DNA from: Lentzea sp. NBRC 102530
Lineage (GTDB): Bacteria; Actinomycetota; Actinomycetes; Mycobacteriales; Pseudonocardiaceae
Length of the DNA stretch: 64,000 bases
Direction: 5' to 3'
Assembly (NCBI RefSeq): GCF_030269365.1
Contig: NZ_BSTF01000004.1
Span: 434,001-498,000 of the forward strand
Below the pieces are notes generated by a model. That model did no database searches. It had not been told where the DNA came from and worked only from the letters and a program-made list of their open reading frames with translations. Positions within the stretch are counted from its first letter, which is position 1. Every line of letters begins with the position of its first letter. The translations under genes and the position numbers were made by a program. Shown in pieces: positions 33,594 through 42,769 of the stretch.

Positions 33594-34715
33594 ATGTCGC
33601 GCGTGTCAGCCGAACCGCAGCAGCAGGAGGAGTACCGGGTCTCCACCCTGGAGCTCTTCTTCGACCTGGTTTTCGTCTTCACCATCACGCAGCTGACCCG
33701 CAAGCTCGCCGACGACACGTCGCCGCTGGGCTTCGGGCAGGTCGTGATCATGCTGTTCGTGATCCTGTGGATGTACTTCGGGTACGTCTGGCTCACGAAC
33801 TCCGTGCCACCGAACACGACACCGCGCCGCCTGCTGCTGATGGTCGGCATGGGCGGGTTCCTGGTCATCGCCCTGGCGATCCCGAACGCGTTCGGCGCCG
33901 CCGGGGCCGCGTTCGGCATCGGCTACCTGATCGTGAACCTGGTGCACTCCGGGCTGTTCCTGGCCTCGGGCGGGCCCGGTTCCGCGACGGCGATGGCCCG
34001 GCTCGCGCCGTTCAACCTCGGCTCCGCCTGTCTGGTGCTGGTCGGCGGGTTCCTGCCCCCGGTCGGGCGGGCCTCGGCGTGGACGGCGGCGGTGGTGCTC
34101 ATGGTCGTCTCGCCGTACGTGAACCGGCGGCACGGCGAGTTCCGGATCAGGCCCGTGCACTTCGTGGAACGGCACGGGCTCGTGGTGATCATCGCGATCG
34201 GCGAGTCGATCATCGCCATCGGCATCGGGGCGGCGGGCCTGCCGCTGGGCGTCCAGCTCGTCGTGGCGGCCCTGCTCGGACTCGCGCTCGCCTACCAGCT
34301 CTGGTGGTGCCACTTCGGCCGTGACCAGGACGTGCGCGCCGAGCACGCCCTCACGCACATGTCCCAGGCGGAACGGTCACGGGCGGCGCTCTCGGCGTTC
34401 GGCTGGGCGCACGCGCCGATCCTGCTGGGCTTCGTCGTCGTGTGCGTGGGCATCAAGAAGACCATCGGCCACGCCACCGAGCACCTCTACCTCAGCGGTG
34501 CGCTGGCGCTGGGCGGGGGAGCGGCGATCTTCCTGGCCGGGCAGGTGTTCTTCCGGCACCGCATGGGCATCGGGACGAACCGCTGGCGCGTGATCGCGGC
34601 CGTGCTGGCCCTCGCGACCATCCCGGTGGGCTTGTGGCTCGCGATCGCCCAGGTGGCCGCGCTGGTGGTCGTGTTCGGCGCGCTGCTGGCCGTGGAGGAG
34701 AAGCTGGGGGCTTGA
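33594..34715 (+). CDS. ltrA: LtrA family membrane protein (low temperature requirement A)
   Basis: This 373-aa protein has about ten hydrophobic helices. The LtrA signature near the N-terminus is STLELFFDLVFVFTITQLTRKLADD, followed by later conserved HFVERHGLVVIIAIGESIIAIGIGA. LtrA was named from Listeria growth at low temperature; the biochemical role remains unknown. A hairpin (34703-34729) overlaps the stop codon and separates it from the convergent GH13 gene. Confidence 0.9.
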   Translation: MSRVSAEPQQQEEYRVSTLELFFDLVFVFTITQLTRKLADDTSPLGFGQVVIMLFVILWMYFGYVWLTNSVPPNTTPRRLLLMVGMGGFLVIALAIPNAFGAAGAAFGIGYLIVNLVHSGLFLASGGPGSATAMARLAPFNLGSACLVLVGGFLPPVGRASAWTAAVVLMVVSPYVNRRHGEFRIRPVHFVERHGLVVIIAIGESIIAIGIGAAGLPLGVQLVVAALLGLALAYQLWWCHFGRDQDVRAEHALTHMSQAERSRAALSAFGWAHAPILLGFVVVCVGIKKTIGHATEHLYLSGALALGGGAAIFLAGQVFFRHRMGIGTNRWRVIAAVLALATIPVGLWLAIAQVAALVVVFGALLAVEEKLGA

Positions 34716-34729
34716 GCGCAGCCCCCAGC
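34703..34729. terminator. Hairpin with the ltrA stop codon in its loop
   Basis: GCTGGGGGCT (34703-34712), loop TGAGCGC, AGCCCCCAGC (34720-34729). The TGA stop of ltrA is the first triplet of the loop. It lies between convergent ltrA and GH13 genes and could serve both. Confidence 0.7.
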
Positions 34730-34737
34730 AGCAGGCC

Positions 34738-36330
34738 TCAGACGAGCCAGACGGCCGTGTCGGGCGGCAGCTGGTCACCGTCCATCGGGCCGGACGACAG
34801 CAGCACCTGACCGGGCGGCAACGGCACCGACGCACCGGACGTGTTCAGGGCGCAGATCAGCCCGCCGCCCTTGCGCCGGAACGCGAAGCAGCCCGCCGGA
34901 GCGCCGTACCACTCGAGCTCGGTGCCGGCGAACGACGCGTGCGACTTCCGGTGCTCCAGCGCCTCGCGGTACAGCGAGAGCATCGAGCCCGGGTCCTCCA
35001 GCTGTGCCTCGGCGGTGAGGTGGTCCCACTCGTTCGGCTGCGGCAGCCAGGTGTTGACGGCCGTCGAGAAGCCGAACGGCGGGGTGGTGCCCTCCCACGG
35101 GATCGGCACGCGGCAGCCGTCGCGGCCGCGTTCGGTGTGGCCGGACCGCTCCCAGGTCGGGTCCTGCAACGCCCAGTCGGGCAGCTCCACGTTCGGCAGG
35201 CCGAGCTCTTCGCCGTTGTAGAGGTAGATGACGCCCGGCAGCGCGAGTTCGACCAGCGTCATCGCGCGGGCCCGCTGCTCGCCCGCGGTGCCGCCGCCGT
35301 AGCGGGTCACGTGCCGCACCACGTCGTGGTTCGACAACGTCCAGGTGGCGGGCGTGCCGGTCAGGGCCACCGCGGCCAGCGAGTGCTCGATCGCCGAACG
35401 GACCGCGTCGGCGTCGAAGTCGGCCTCGACCAGCCGGAAGTTGAAGCCGAGGTGCAGTTCGTCGGGGCGGACGTAGGCGGCGAACCGCTCGTCGTCCTTC
35501 ACCCAGATCTCGCCGACGGCCATGGTGCCGGGGTAGCCGTCCATGACCTTGCGGATCATCCGGTGGATCTCGTGCACGCCGTCGTTGTCGAACCGCGGGT
35601 CGTGCGCGTCGTCGGACAGCACGCCCGGCGCCTGGGCCTGGATGTGCATGTCCGGCAGGCCCTCGGGCTTGGCCATGCCGTGCGCCACGTCGATGCGGAA
35701 GCCGTCGACGCCGCGGTCGAGCCAGAAGCGCAGCGTCTGCTCCAGGTCGGCGCGGACCTCGGGGTGCTCCCAGTTGAGGTCGGGCTGCTCCGGCGCGAAC
35801 AGGTGCAGGTACCACTGGCCGTCCGGCACGCGGGTCCAGGCGGGGCCGCCGAAGACCGACACCCAGTTGTTCGGCGGCTGGGAGCCGTCGAAGCCGCGGC
35901 CGTCGCGGAAGATGTAGCGGGCGCGTTCCATGCTGCCGGGGCCCGCGTGCAGGGCCTCCTGGAACCACTCGTGCAGGTCGCTCGAGTGGTTCGGGACCAG
36001 GTCGACGGTCACGCGGATGTTGTGCTCGTGCGCGTCCGCCACCAGCCGGTCGAACGCCGCCAGGTCGCCGAACAACGGGTCGACGTCGCGCGGGTCCGCC
36101 ACGTCGTAGCCGTGGTCTGCCATCGGGGAGCGGTAGAACGGGGTGAGCCAGAGGGCGTCGACCCCGAGCAGTTCCAGGTAGCCCAGGCGGGACCGGATGC
36201 CGTCGAGGTCGCCGACGCCGTCGCCGTTCGAGTCGGCGAAGGAACGCACGTAGACCTGGTAGAAGACGGCGTCACGCCACCAGGCGGCCTCTTCGGCGAT
36301 CTCAGGGCTGAGGTCGGAGGATCGTCGCAC
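34738..36330 (-). CDS. Glycoside hydrolase family 13 alpha-glucosidase
   Basis: This 530-aa cytosolic enzyme has all GH13 motifs: DAVFYQVYVRSFADSNGDGVGDLDGI, DLVPNHSS (108-117 region), GFRIDVAH with nucleophile D214, AVGEIWV with acid/base E274, and SNHDVVRH with D336. The QVYVRSF start and D-x-NGDGVGDL calcium-like loop place it with oligo-1,6-glucosidase, alpha-glucosidase or trehalose-related enzymes of the GH13 subfamily 23/30 kind. No signal peptide is present. The GTG start at 36330 has AGGATGA 11 or so bases upstream. Exact linkage specificity cannot be set. Confidence 0.92.
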   Translation of the reverse strand: MRRSSDLSPEIAEEAAWWRDAVFYQVYVRSFADSNGDGVGDLDGIRSRLGYLELLGVDALWLTPFYRSPMADHGYDVADPRDVDPLFGDLAAFDRLVADAHEHNIRVTVDLVPNHSSDLHEWFQEALHAGPGSMERARYIFRDGRGFDGSQPPNNWVSVFGGPAWTRVPDGQWYLHLFAPEQPDLNWEHPEVRADLEQTLRFWLDRGVDGFRIDVAHGMAKPEGLPDMHIQAQAPGVLSDDAHDPRFDNDGVHEIHRMIRKVMDGYPGTMAVGEIWVKDDERFAAYVRPDELHLGFNFRLVEADFDADAVRSAIEHSLAAVALTGTPATWTLSNHDVVRHVTRYGGGTAGEQRARAMTLVELALPGVIYLYNGEELGLPNVELPDWALQDPTWERSGHTERGRDGCRVPIPWEGTTPPFGFSTAVNTWLPQPNEWDHLTAEAQLEDPGSMLSLYREALEHRKSHASFAGTELEWYGAPAGCFAFRRKGGGLICALNTSGASVPLPPGQVLLSSGPMDGDQLPPDTAVWLV

Positions 36331-36387
36331 GGGGGGTCATCCTGCCATTCGTCTCGCTGCTAAAGGACCCGATCGGGTGATGGGCGG

Positions 36388-36771
36388 TCACGAAAAGCTG
36401 TTCATCAAGCTGTTCGCCGCCATCTCCATGTAGTCCCAGAGCTGCTTGCGGTGAGCCTCGTCCAGACCGGCCTCGTCGACGGCGATCCTCATGCAGCGCA
36501 GCCACGCGTCCCGTTCGATCGGTCCGATCTTGAACGGCACGTGGCGCATCCGCAGCCTCGGGTGGCCCCGGTTGTCCGAGTAGGTGTGGGGGCCGCCCCA
36601 GTACTGCATCAGGAACAGCCGCAGCCGTTCCTCCGCAGGTCCGAGGTCCTCTTCCGGGTACAGCGGGAGGAGGACCTCGTCGGACTTCACCTCTTCGTAG
36701 AAGCGCGCGACGATGCGGTGGAACGTCTCCTCGCCACCGACCTGTTCGAAGAAGCTCACGGGGTTTCCCAC
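36388..36771 (-). CDS. glbO: Group II truncated hemoglobin (GlbO type)
   Basis: About 127 aa. The sequence [77 protein letters not shown] is nearly diagnostic of actinobacterial GlbO. The proximal His is in RMRHVPF, and the TrpG8 region of the family is represented by WLRCM. It binds oxygen or NO and may support respiration. I take GTG 36771 (AGGA seven bases upstream); GTG 36759 (VSFFEQVGG) is also possible. The frame stays open to 36984, but that extension does not resemble globin. Confidence 0.92.
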   Translation of the reverse strand: MGNPVSFFEQVGGEETFHRIVARFYEEVKSDEVLLPLYPEEDLGPAEERLRLFLMQYWGGPHTYSDNRGHPRLRMRHVPFKIGPIERDAWLRCMRIAVDEAGLDEAHRKQLWDYMEMAANSLMNSFS

Positions 36772-36911
36772 CCGCTCATCCTGACTCACCGGGGCCGCCG
36801 CGCGCAGGCCGCCCCGGGTGTTGGTTGTGCCATAGGGGTGTGAACTGGCAGGACGTCGGATGATCATCGTCTCGAATGGGTGTTCTAACTCACCCGGTCC
36901 CGAGGTTTGGG

Positions 36912-37820
36912 CTACTTGGCGGTGAAGCCGGCCTCCTCGAGCGCGGGCATCAGCTGCGCGCGGAGGTTGCGCTGGACCGCCCACTGACGGCCGGGGCGGG
37001 TCTTCGCCGTCACGCGCAGGGTGATGCCCTCCGGCGTGAACTTCTCGACGCCGAGGACCTCGGGCTTGGCCGTGATGTCGGCCTTGAGCGGGTCCTTGTC
37101 GGCGACCTCGGCGACCTTGCGCTCGAGCACCTGGGTGGCCTCGGCGAGGTTCGCGCCGTAGCTCAGCGGCAGGTCGACGACGGCGACCGCGAAGCCCTGC
37201 GACGAGTTGCCGACGCGCAGGATCTCGCCGTTGCGGACGTACCAGACCGTGCCGCCGGTGTCGCGGATCGTGGTGGTGCGCAGCGCGACCGCCTCGACGG
37301 TGCCGGTCGCCGGGCCGAGGTCCACGACGTCGCCGACGCCGTACTGGTCCTCCAGCAGCATGAACATGCCGGCGAGGAAGTCCTTCACGAGGTTCTGGGC
37401 GCCGAAACCGATGGCGACGCCCAGGATGCCCGCGGAGGTGAGCACCGGCGTGATGTCGAGCTTCACCACGATCAGGATCTCGAGGAACGCGATGCCGAAG
37501 ATCAGGATCGTGACGATCGACTTGAGCACCGAGCCGATCGTGCGGGCGCGCTGCTCGCGGCGCTCGGAGATGAGGTTCCCGAGCGCCTGCGGAGCGCGTT
37601 CCCGCAACGGCTTGAGCAGGCCCGGCTTCTTGCCTTCCTTGCCGGGCGTCGTGATCCGGTCGATGACCTTGCGCAGCATGGCCCTGATCACGAAGGCGGC
37701 GATCAGGATCAGAACGATCTTGATGCTGCCCGCGATGATGTCGGGGCCGTACTTCTCGAAGAAGCCCACCGCCTGCGCGGTCTTGTCCGAGATGTCATCC
37801 ACGGGACTCGTCGACATCAC
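36912..37820 (-). CDS. MscS-family mechanosensitive channel
   Basis: This 302-aa protein has an N-terminal TM ([22 protein letters not shown]) and a second/third helix pair: [23 protein letters not shown] and the pore-lining [42 protein letters not shown]. The beta domain follows ([38 protein letters not shown]). This is the YnaI/MscS small-conductance architecture, releasing osmolytes on hypo-osmotic shock. The ATG has GGAGGG upstream. It lies 14 bp downstream of the prolyl oligopeptidase stop and may be cotranscribed with it. Confidence 0.92.
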   Translation of the reverse strand: MMSTSPVDDISDKTAQAVGFFEKYGPDIIAGSIKIVLILIAAFVIRAMLRKVIDRITTPGKEGKKPGLLKPLRERAPQALGNLISERREQRARTIGSVLKSIVTILIFGIAFLEILIVVKLDITPVLTSAGILGVAIGFGAQNLVKDFLAGMFMLLEDQYGVGDVVDLGPATGTVEAVALRTTTIRDTGGTVWYVRNGEILRVGNSSQGFAVAVVDLPLSYGANLAEATQVLERKVAEVADKDPLKADITAKPEVLGVEKFTPEGITLRVTAKTRPGRQWAVQRNLRAQLMPALEEAGFTAK

Positions 37821-37834
37821 GTGGTCGTGCCCTC

Positions 37835-39931
37835 CTACAACTCCATGCCGGTGGCATTCGCGAGAAACGTCAGCTGGTCCACGGCGAGAGACACCGTCCG
37901 GCTGACTGACCGGCCCGCGTGACCGACCTCGGTCTCGCGGCGGATCAGCACCGGGTGCTTGGTCGGATCACTTGACGAAGCGTGCTGCAGCGCTGCGCAC
38001 ATCTTCCTGGCGTGGTTGGGGTCCACACGAGAATCCGACTCGAACACCGTGAACAAGACCGAAGGATACTCAACGTCCGTTACCACTTGGTGATATGGCG
38101 AGTAGGAGAGCAGCCAGCCCAGTTCCTCGGAAACGCTTGCGCTGCCGTACTCGTCGGCCCACAACCGTCCGAGCAGGAACTTCTCGTAGCGCACCATGTC
38201 GAGCAGTGGCGCTGAGCACACCACGGCGGCGTAGAGCTCCGGCCGTTGGGTGAGGGCGGCGCCCACGAGCAGGCCTCCGTTGGAGCCTCCCATGATCGCC
38301 AGCTGCTGCGGCGTGGTCCACCCGTCGCGGATCAGGCGTTCCGCGGCGGCGTGGAAGTCGTCGAACACGTTCTGCTTGTTGGCGCGCATCCCGGCGAGGT
38401 GCCACTCCTCGCCCTCCTCGTCACCGCCGCGCAACGACACGTGCACCCACACGCCGCCCGCCTCGACCCACGCGAGCGTCGTCGCGCTGTAGCCGGGACC
38501 GCGGCCGATCGCGAAGCCGCCGTAGCCCGTGACCAGCGCGGGACGAGGCAGGTCCGGCTTCTGCTCGCCGCTCACCACGAACATCCGGACCGTCGTGCCG
38601 TCCTTGGACGTGAACGCGATCTGCTGCGTCGTCACGGTGGGCAGTTCGACCCGGCCGGGCGCGGCCTCGTGCAGCACGGTCTCGCCGGTGGTCTTGGAGA
38701 ACCGGAAGATCGACTGCGGCGTCACGAAGTCGGTGAACCCGAACCACAGCTGGTCCTGGTCGGTCTCCGTGCGGGCGTCCACGACGGACATGCCGTGCAG
38801 CGAACCCGGGCCGGGCAGCGGGATCTCCCGCTGGTGCGCGCCGGTCGCCGCGTCGTGCAGGTGCAGTTCGGACACCGCGTGCCGGGTGCGCAGGACGACC
38901 AGGTCGCCGTCGAACCAGCGCACGCCGTCGAGCACCGAGTCGGGCTCCTCGGCGATGAGCTCGGTCCACTCGGTCGGGTTCTCGGGGTCCGCGACGCAGA
39001 GGCGCTGCCGGGGCGCGCTGTGGTTGGTGTGCAGGTAGAGCCTGCCGTCGCGGGCGACCGACGCCGAGCACTGCACGCCGTCCTCGGTCAGCACGATCGG
39101 CTTGAGCGCCGCGTCGCCGTGCAGGTCCGCGATCCACACGGAGTCGTGCTTCAACGTGCTCGGCGCGCCGCTCACGACGAGCCAGCGGCCGTCCTGCGAG
39201 ACGGTGAGCGAGTAGTAGAACGTGTGCGCCTGGTCGTCGCCGTGGACGTTGAGGTCCGTCGCCGGGTCCGTGCCGACGCGGTGGCGCCACACGCGGCGGT
39301 GGAACAGCTTCTCGTCCTCGGGCAGCAGCGCCGGGTCGACCTGCCGCACGTAGAAGAACTCCTCGCCGCCGGGCAGCCAGCCGATGGAGGAGTAGCGGCA
39401 CCGGTCGATCGGGCCCTCGATGTGCGCGCCGGTCTCGACGTCGATGACGTGCAGCAAGGAGTGCTCGTCGCCGCCGACGGACACCTGGTACGCCAGGCGC
39501 GCGCCCTCGAGGCTGGGGGACCAGCTGTCGAGCGTGGTCCGGCCGGACGGGTCGAGCGCGCTCACGTCGAACAGCACGCGTTCGGTGCCGTCGGCCTCGC
39601 GCACCATCACGACGGGGTGGTCCTGCTCGGGGCCGCGGCGGGTGAAGAACGCCCTGCCCGCGCGGAAGGCCGGAGTGGACACCGAACCGGTGCGCATCAG
39701 CTCCTTGAGGCGCGCGCCCAGGCGTTCACGGCCGGGCATCGCGTCCAGCCAGGACCGCGCGAGCACGTCCTGCGCCTGCGACCACTCCGCGGTGCGGGGG
39801 TCCTGCGTGTCTTCGAGCCACCGGTACGGATCGGCGACGGTGCGCCCGTGGATCTGCTCGGCGATGTTCAGCCGCTCGGCGATCGGGTAGGTGATCGTCG
39901 CAGGCAGTGGAGTGGAAGGAGCCTCTGTCAC
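37835..39931 (-). CDS. Prolyl oligopeptidase (S9A serine peptidase)
   Basis: About 698 aa from GTG 39931. The N-terminal seven-bladed propeller (ADPYRWLEDTQDPRTAEWSQAQ at the start) is followed by an alpha/beta hydrolase domain. The catalytic Ser is in GGSNGGLL (about S550), Asp in ESDSRVDP (about D633) and His in EVGHAGR (about H671). It cleaves peptides after proline in the cytosol; no signal peptide is present. The GTG is supported by TACCCT (39939-39944, minus strand) seven bases upstream. An in-frame extension to 40018 looks non-coding. Confidence 0.92.
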   Translation of the reverse strand: MTEAPSTPLPATITYPIAERLNIAEQIHGRTVADPYRWLEDTQDPRTAEWSQAQDVLARSWLDAMPGRERLGARLKELMRTGSVSTPAFRAGRAFFTRRGPEQDHPVVMVREADGTERVLFDVSALDPSGRTTLDSWSPSLEGARLAYQVSVGGDEHSLLHVIDVETGAHIEGPIDRCRYSSIGWLPGGEEFFYVRQVDPALLPEDEKLFHRRVWRHRVGTDPATDLNVHGDDQAHTFYYSLTVSQDGRWLVVSGAPSTLKHDSVWIADLHGDAALKPIVLTEDGVQCSASVARDGRLYLHTNHSAPRQRLCVADPENPTEWTELIAEEPDSVLDGVRWFDGDLVVLRTRHAVSELHLHDAATGAHQREIPLPGPGSLHGMSVVDARTETDQDQLWFGFTDFVTPQSIFRFSKTTGETVLHEAAPGRVELPTVTTQQIAFTSKDGTTVRMFVVSGEQKPDLPRPALVTGYGGFAIGRGPGYSATTLAWVEAGGVWVHVSLRGGDEEGEEWHLAGMRANKQNVFDDFHAAAERLIRDGWTTPQQLAIMGGSNGGLLVGAALTQRPELYAAVVCSAPLLDMVRYEKFLLGRLWADEYGSASVSEELGWLLSYSPYHQVVTDVEYPSVLFTVFESDSRVDPNHARKMCAALQHASSSDPTKHPVLIRRETEVGHAGRSVSRTVSLAVDQLTFLANATGMEL

Positions 39932-40083
39932 CTTGTCAAGGGTAGCGGGCTCTTGAAAACCATCTCCGATAGGGAGTTGGTTCACCCCGGGTTTGATCAC
40001 GCATCCGTGACACGTCACTTATCACACGTGATTTTTTCCTGGTAAGTGTGGTCTCCTAGGGCTGAACCGGTGGAGGTGGTCGC

Positions 40084-40752
40084 GTGCCAGACCGACAACC
40101 GACCCCTATCGGCGGCTCGCCGCCAGGCGAGACGGCGCCGACGGTCCTCCCATGCCGAAATCAGCCCGAGCTGCGGGCGGTACCGGACGGGGATCGAGAC
40201 GGGGGAGGTTCCGGTCCGACGCCGGCGGTCTACCCCTGGGGAAGACGCAAGGTCCTGCTGCTGAACGCCACGTTCGAGCCGCTCACGGCGTTGTCACTGC
40301 GCCGCGCGGTCGTGCTGGTGGTCTGCGGGAAAGCCGAAGTCGTGCACGGAGACGCCTCCGGGCTGGTGCTGCACTCGTCGAAGTCCGAGGTGCTCGTGCC
40401 GTCCGTGATCCGGCTGAGCACTTACGTGCGCGTTCCCTACCGCGGCCGCGTGCCGATGACCCGTGCCGGGCTCATGCACCGCGACCGTTATCGCTGCGCC
40501 TACTGCGGCGGGCGGGCCGAGACGATCGACCACGTCGTGCCGCGCTCGCGTGGCGGACCTCACACCTGGACCAACTGCGTCGCCTGCTGTGCGAAGTGCA
40601 ACCACCGCAAGGCGGACAAGCTCCTGTCCGAACTGGGCTGGCGGCTGCGCGTCGTTCCCGCGGCGCCGCGTGGCCCGCACTGGCGGTTGCTCGCCGGCGT
40701 GGCCGAGGCTGATCCGCAGTGGTTGCCGTACCTGGGTGAACCGGCGGCCTGA
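40084..40752 (+). CDS. HNH endonuclease
   Basis: This 222-aa protein has a typical actinobacterial HNH layout. A YPWGRRKVLLLNATFEPLTALSLRRAVVLVV domain (about 50-110) precedes an HNH zinc finger: RCAYCGG (C138, C141), IDHVVPRSRGG (D149-H150), WTNCVACCAKCNHRKAD (N164, C169, C172, H174). The first 45 residues are probably disordered. The GTG at 40084 has GGAGG at 40072-40076. Such stand-alone HNH proteins are common and mostly untested nucleases; many have housekeeping rather than restriction roles. Confidence 0.88.
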   Translation: MPDRQPTPIGGSPPGETAPTVLPCRNQPELRAVPDGDRDGGGSGPTPAVYPWGRRKVLLLNATFEPLTALSLRRAVVLVVCGKAEVVHGDASGLVLHSSKSEVLVPSVIRLSTYVRVPYRGRVPMTRAGLMHRDRYRCAYCGGRAETIDHVVPRSRGGPHTWTNCVACCAKCNHRKADKLLSELGWRLRVVPAAPRGPHWRLLAGVAEADPQWLPYLGEPAA

Positions 40753-40775
40753 TCTGCCGCTGCGCGCGGGACGGG

Positions 40776-41339
40776 TCAGGCCGCGAGGGAGAAGTCGTCG
40801 CGGCGTGCCGTGATGCGGACGCTGTCGTCGAGTGCGGTGATGCGGACGCTGTCGTCCATCGTGATGCGCACGGAGTCCTGCTGTGCGGTGATGCGCACGG
40901 AGTCGTCGTGGGCCGTGATGCGCACGCTGTCGTCGTGTGCGGTGATGCGGACCGAGTCGTCGTGCGCGGTGATGCGCACGCTGTCGTCCATCGTGATGCG
41001 CACAGAGTCCTGCTGCGCCGTGATGCGCACGGAGTCGTCGTGTGCGGTGATGCGGACGCTGTCGTCCATCGTGATGCGCACGCTGTCGTCGTGGGCCGTG
41101 ATCCGGACGCTGTCGTCCATCGTGATCCTGACCGAATCGCTCGCCGTGATGCGCACCGAGTCTGCCATCGTGATGCGGACGGAGTCGCTCGCCGTGATAC
41201 GCACCGAATCGGACATGGTGATCCGAACGGAGTCGTCCATCGTGATCCGGACGGAGTCACTAGCGGTGATACGCACTGAATCGTCCTTGTAGCTCGGAAG
41301 AGTGAAGGTCACGGCCTGGGGGCGGGTCATCGTGAACAT
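40776..41339 (-). CDS. Protein of 19 tandem DSVRIT repeats, unknown function
   Basis: This 187-aa protein is almost wholly repetitive: after a 19-residue lead (MFTMTRPQAVTFTLPSYKD) come 19 units of 8 or 9 residues, DSVRIT plus MD, AS, MS, MA, AHD, AQQ or ALD, then a tail RRDDFSLAA. The minus-strand frame is the coding one: a GGAGG ribosome site lies seven bases before the ATG. The alternating V-I-T pattern suggests short beta strands stacked into a solenoid or fibre; a multi-core peptide precursor is another possibility, but no modifying enzyme is adjacent. No signal peptide is present. At DNA level this is a 24/27-bp tandem repeat, likely to vary in copy number. No known family recognised. 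Confidence 0.8.
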   Translation of the reverse strand: MFTMTRPQAVTFTLPSYKDDSVRITASDSVRITMDDSVRITMSDSVRITASDSVRITMADSVRITASDSVRITMDDSVRITAHDDSVRITMDDSVRITAHDDSVRITAQQDSVRITMDDSVRITAHDDSVRITAHDDSVRITAHDDSVRITAQQDSVRITMDDSVRITALDDSVRITARRDDFSLAA

Positions 41340-41535
41340 TTTGTGTCCTCCAACTCGTCAGTGGCGGGTGCGCAAGACCCGTATAGGTGAAAAGCTAAGA
41401 GGTGGGTGATCCGGGAACAAGACCCCAAACCGGCACCCGTTCGCCTCCGACCGGGTGAGGCCTGACCGGGTGTAACCGCTGCGCCGCACGAGAGCACTCA
41501 TTGCCCTTACTGGCCGGTATGGACACGCTCTGTAG

Positions 41536-41554
41536 CGTTCCTTCTGATGGAACG
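41536..41554. promoter_or_regulatory. Inverted repeat over the start of the MFS gene
   Basis: CGTTCC, seven bases, GGAACG is a perfect inverted repeat. It overlaps the -10-like TAGCGT (41533-41538) and the ATG of the transporter at 41547. It could be an operator or a translation-affecting hairpin. Confidence 0.4.
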
Positions 41555-42749
41555 TGACGTGCGTCATACGGCAAAAGGCATGCATGGACGGGGTTTCCGA
41601 GCGCTCACCGCGGCCTGGGCGGTCTCGCTCGTGGGCGACGGCGTGCGCGTCGTCGCGCTGCCGTTGTACGCCGCCTCGACGACCCGCAGCCCGCTCGCGG
41701 TCTCGGCGGTGGCCGTGGCGCTCGCGTTGCCGTGGTTGCTCGTCGCGTTGCCGGCCGGCGCGCTCGTCGATCGCTGGAGGCCCCGGACCGTGGTCGTCGT
41801 GGCCCACTGGCTGCGCGCCGGGGTGACCGGACTGCTCGCCCTGGCCGTCCACACCGGACACGCCACGGTCGTCGTCTTGTGCGCCACGGCTTTCGTGCTG
41901 ACCTCCGCGGAGACGTTCGCGGACTCGGCCTCGCAGGTGCTGCTGGTCGAACTCGCGGGGAAGGACGACCTGGAGGCGGCCAACGGCCGGTTCGTCGTGG
42001 TCGAGACCGTTGGTATGGACCTCGCCGGCCCGCTCGCCGCCGCCGGGCTCTTCTGGTGGGCGCCCGCGGCCTGCTTCGCGCTCGACGCGCTCTCGTTCGT
42101 CGCCGCGGCGATCTTCGTGTCCCGTGTGCCGGACGTCGCTCCGGAGCGCGCCGGTGGTGATCTTCGAGGTCAGCTGGTGCAGGGCGCCAGGTTCCTGGTC
42201 CAGACCTCTGGCCTGCGGTCACTGGTAGTTGCCGTTGCAATCACAGCTGTCTGCGCGGCCGCGATCAACGCCATGCTGGCGCTCTACTCCATCCAGGTAC
42301 TCGGCCTCGCCGAACCGGTGGTTCCGTTCCTGGTCGTGTGCATGGCGGCCGGTGCTCTGCTAGGGGCGAGGCTGTCCCCGCGACTCGCCCGGCGGTGGGG
42401 TTCCGGCCGGGTCATGGTCGGGTTCCTGCTGCTGCTCGGCGGCGCGTTCGCGTTGTTCGGGGCCACGCCCTGGCTGGCGGTGGCCGTGCTCGCGTGCGTG
42501 TTGTTCGGCGTGGCGTCCGCGGGGTGGAACGTGCTGTCCGCGACCCGCCGCCAACGCCTGACGCCCGGCCCGATGATGGGCCGCGTGACCAGCGCGTACC
42601 GGGTGCTGGCCTGGGGACTCTCCCCGCTGGGCGCAGGCCTCGCCGGACCGCTCGCGCAGGCCACCTCGCTCGGCACCGTCTACGTCGTCGCGGGCTCGAT
42701 CGTGGGATTCACCGCGATCTTGCTGGCCCGGCCGCTCACGCGCGGCTGA
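41547..42749 (+). CDS. MFS transporter, putative exporter
   Basis: About 400 aa with 12 predicted helices. It shows the MFS_3/enterobactin-exporter-like start (GFRALTAAWAVSLVGDGVRVVALPLYAASTT) and the motif-A-like loop LVDRWRPRTVVVVAHWLRAG. Such carriers often export drugs or siderophores. TAGCGT eight bases before the ATG suggests a leaderless message; M12 at 41580 is an alternative start. It is divergent from the DSVRIT repeat gene with 207 bp between, so a functional link with that protein is conceivable but unproven. Confidence 0.88.
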   Translation: MERDVRHTAKGMHGRGFRALTAAWAVSLVGDGVRVVALPLYAASTTRSPLAVSAVAVALALPWLLVALPAGALVDRWRPRTVVVVAHWLRAGVTGLLALAVHTGHATVVVLCATAFVLTSAETFADSASQVLLVELAGKDDLEAANGRFVVVETVGMDLAGPLAAAGLFWWAPAACFALDALSFVAAAIFVSRVPDVAPERAGGDLRGQLVQGARFLVQTSGLRSLVVAVAITAVCAAAINAMLALYSIQVLGLAEPVVPFLVVCMAAGALLGARLSPRLARRWGSGRVMVGFLLLLGGAFALFGATPWLAVAVLACVLFGVASAGWNVLSATRRQRLTPGPMMGRVTSAYRVLAWGLSPLGAGLAGPLAQATSLGTVYVVAGSIVGFTAILLARPLTRG

Positions 42750-42769
42750 GTTCGGCTACCGTACCCGCC

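Noticed and set aside
39932..40083. ATCACACGTGAT followed by a T-run (40021-40037) as a terminator
   Set aside because: It lies between two divergent genes, where no transcript should end, and the stem is only 5 bp; more likely part of a promoter.
40800..41280. CRISPR-like look of the repeated block
   Set aside because: Units of 24/27 bp are contiguous, with no unique spacers of constant length and no cas genes; it is a coding tandem repeat.
40810..41292. Plus-strand repeat frame (VMRTLSS units) opposite the DSVRIT protein
   Set aside because: The minus strand has a strong GGAGG site and ATG; the plus-strand frame has none. It is the unavoidable antisense of a tandem repeat.
40776..41339. 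Graspetide-type RiPP precursor as a firm call for the DSVRIT protein
   Set aside because: No ATP-grasp ligase, protease or other maturation enzyme is encoded nearby, so this stays only a hypothesis.
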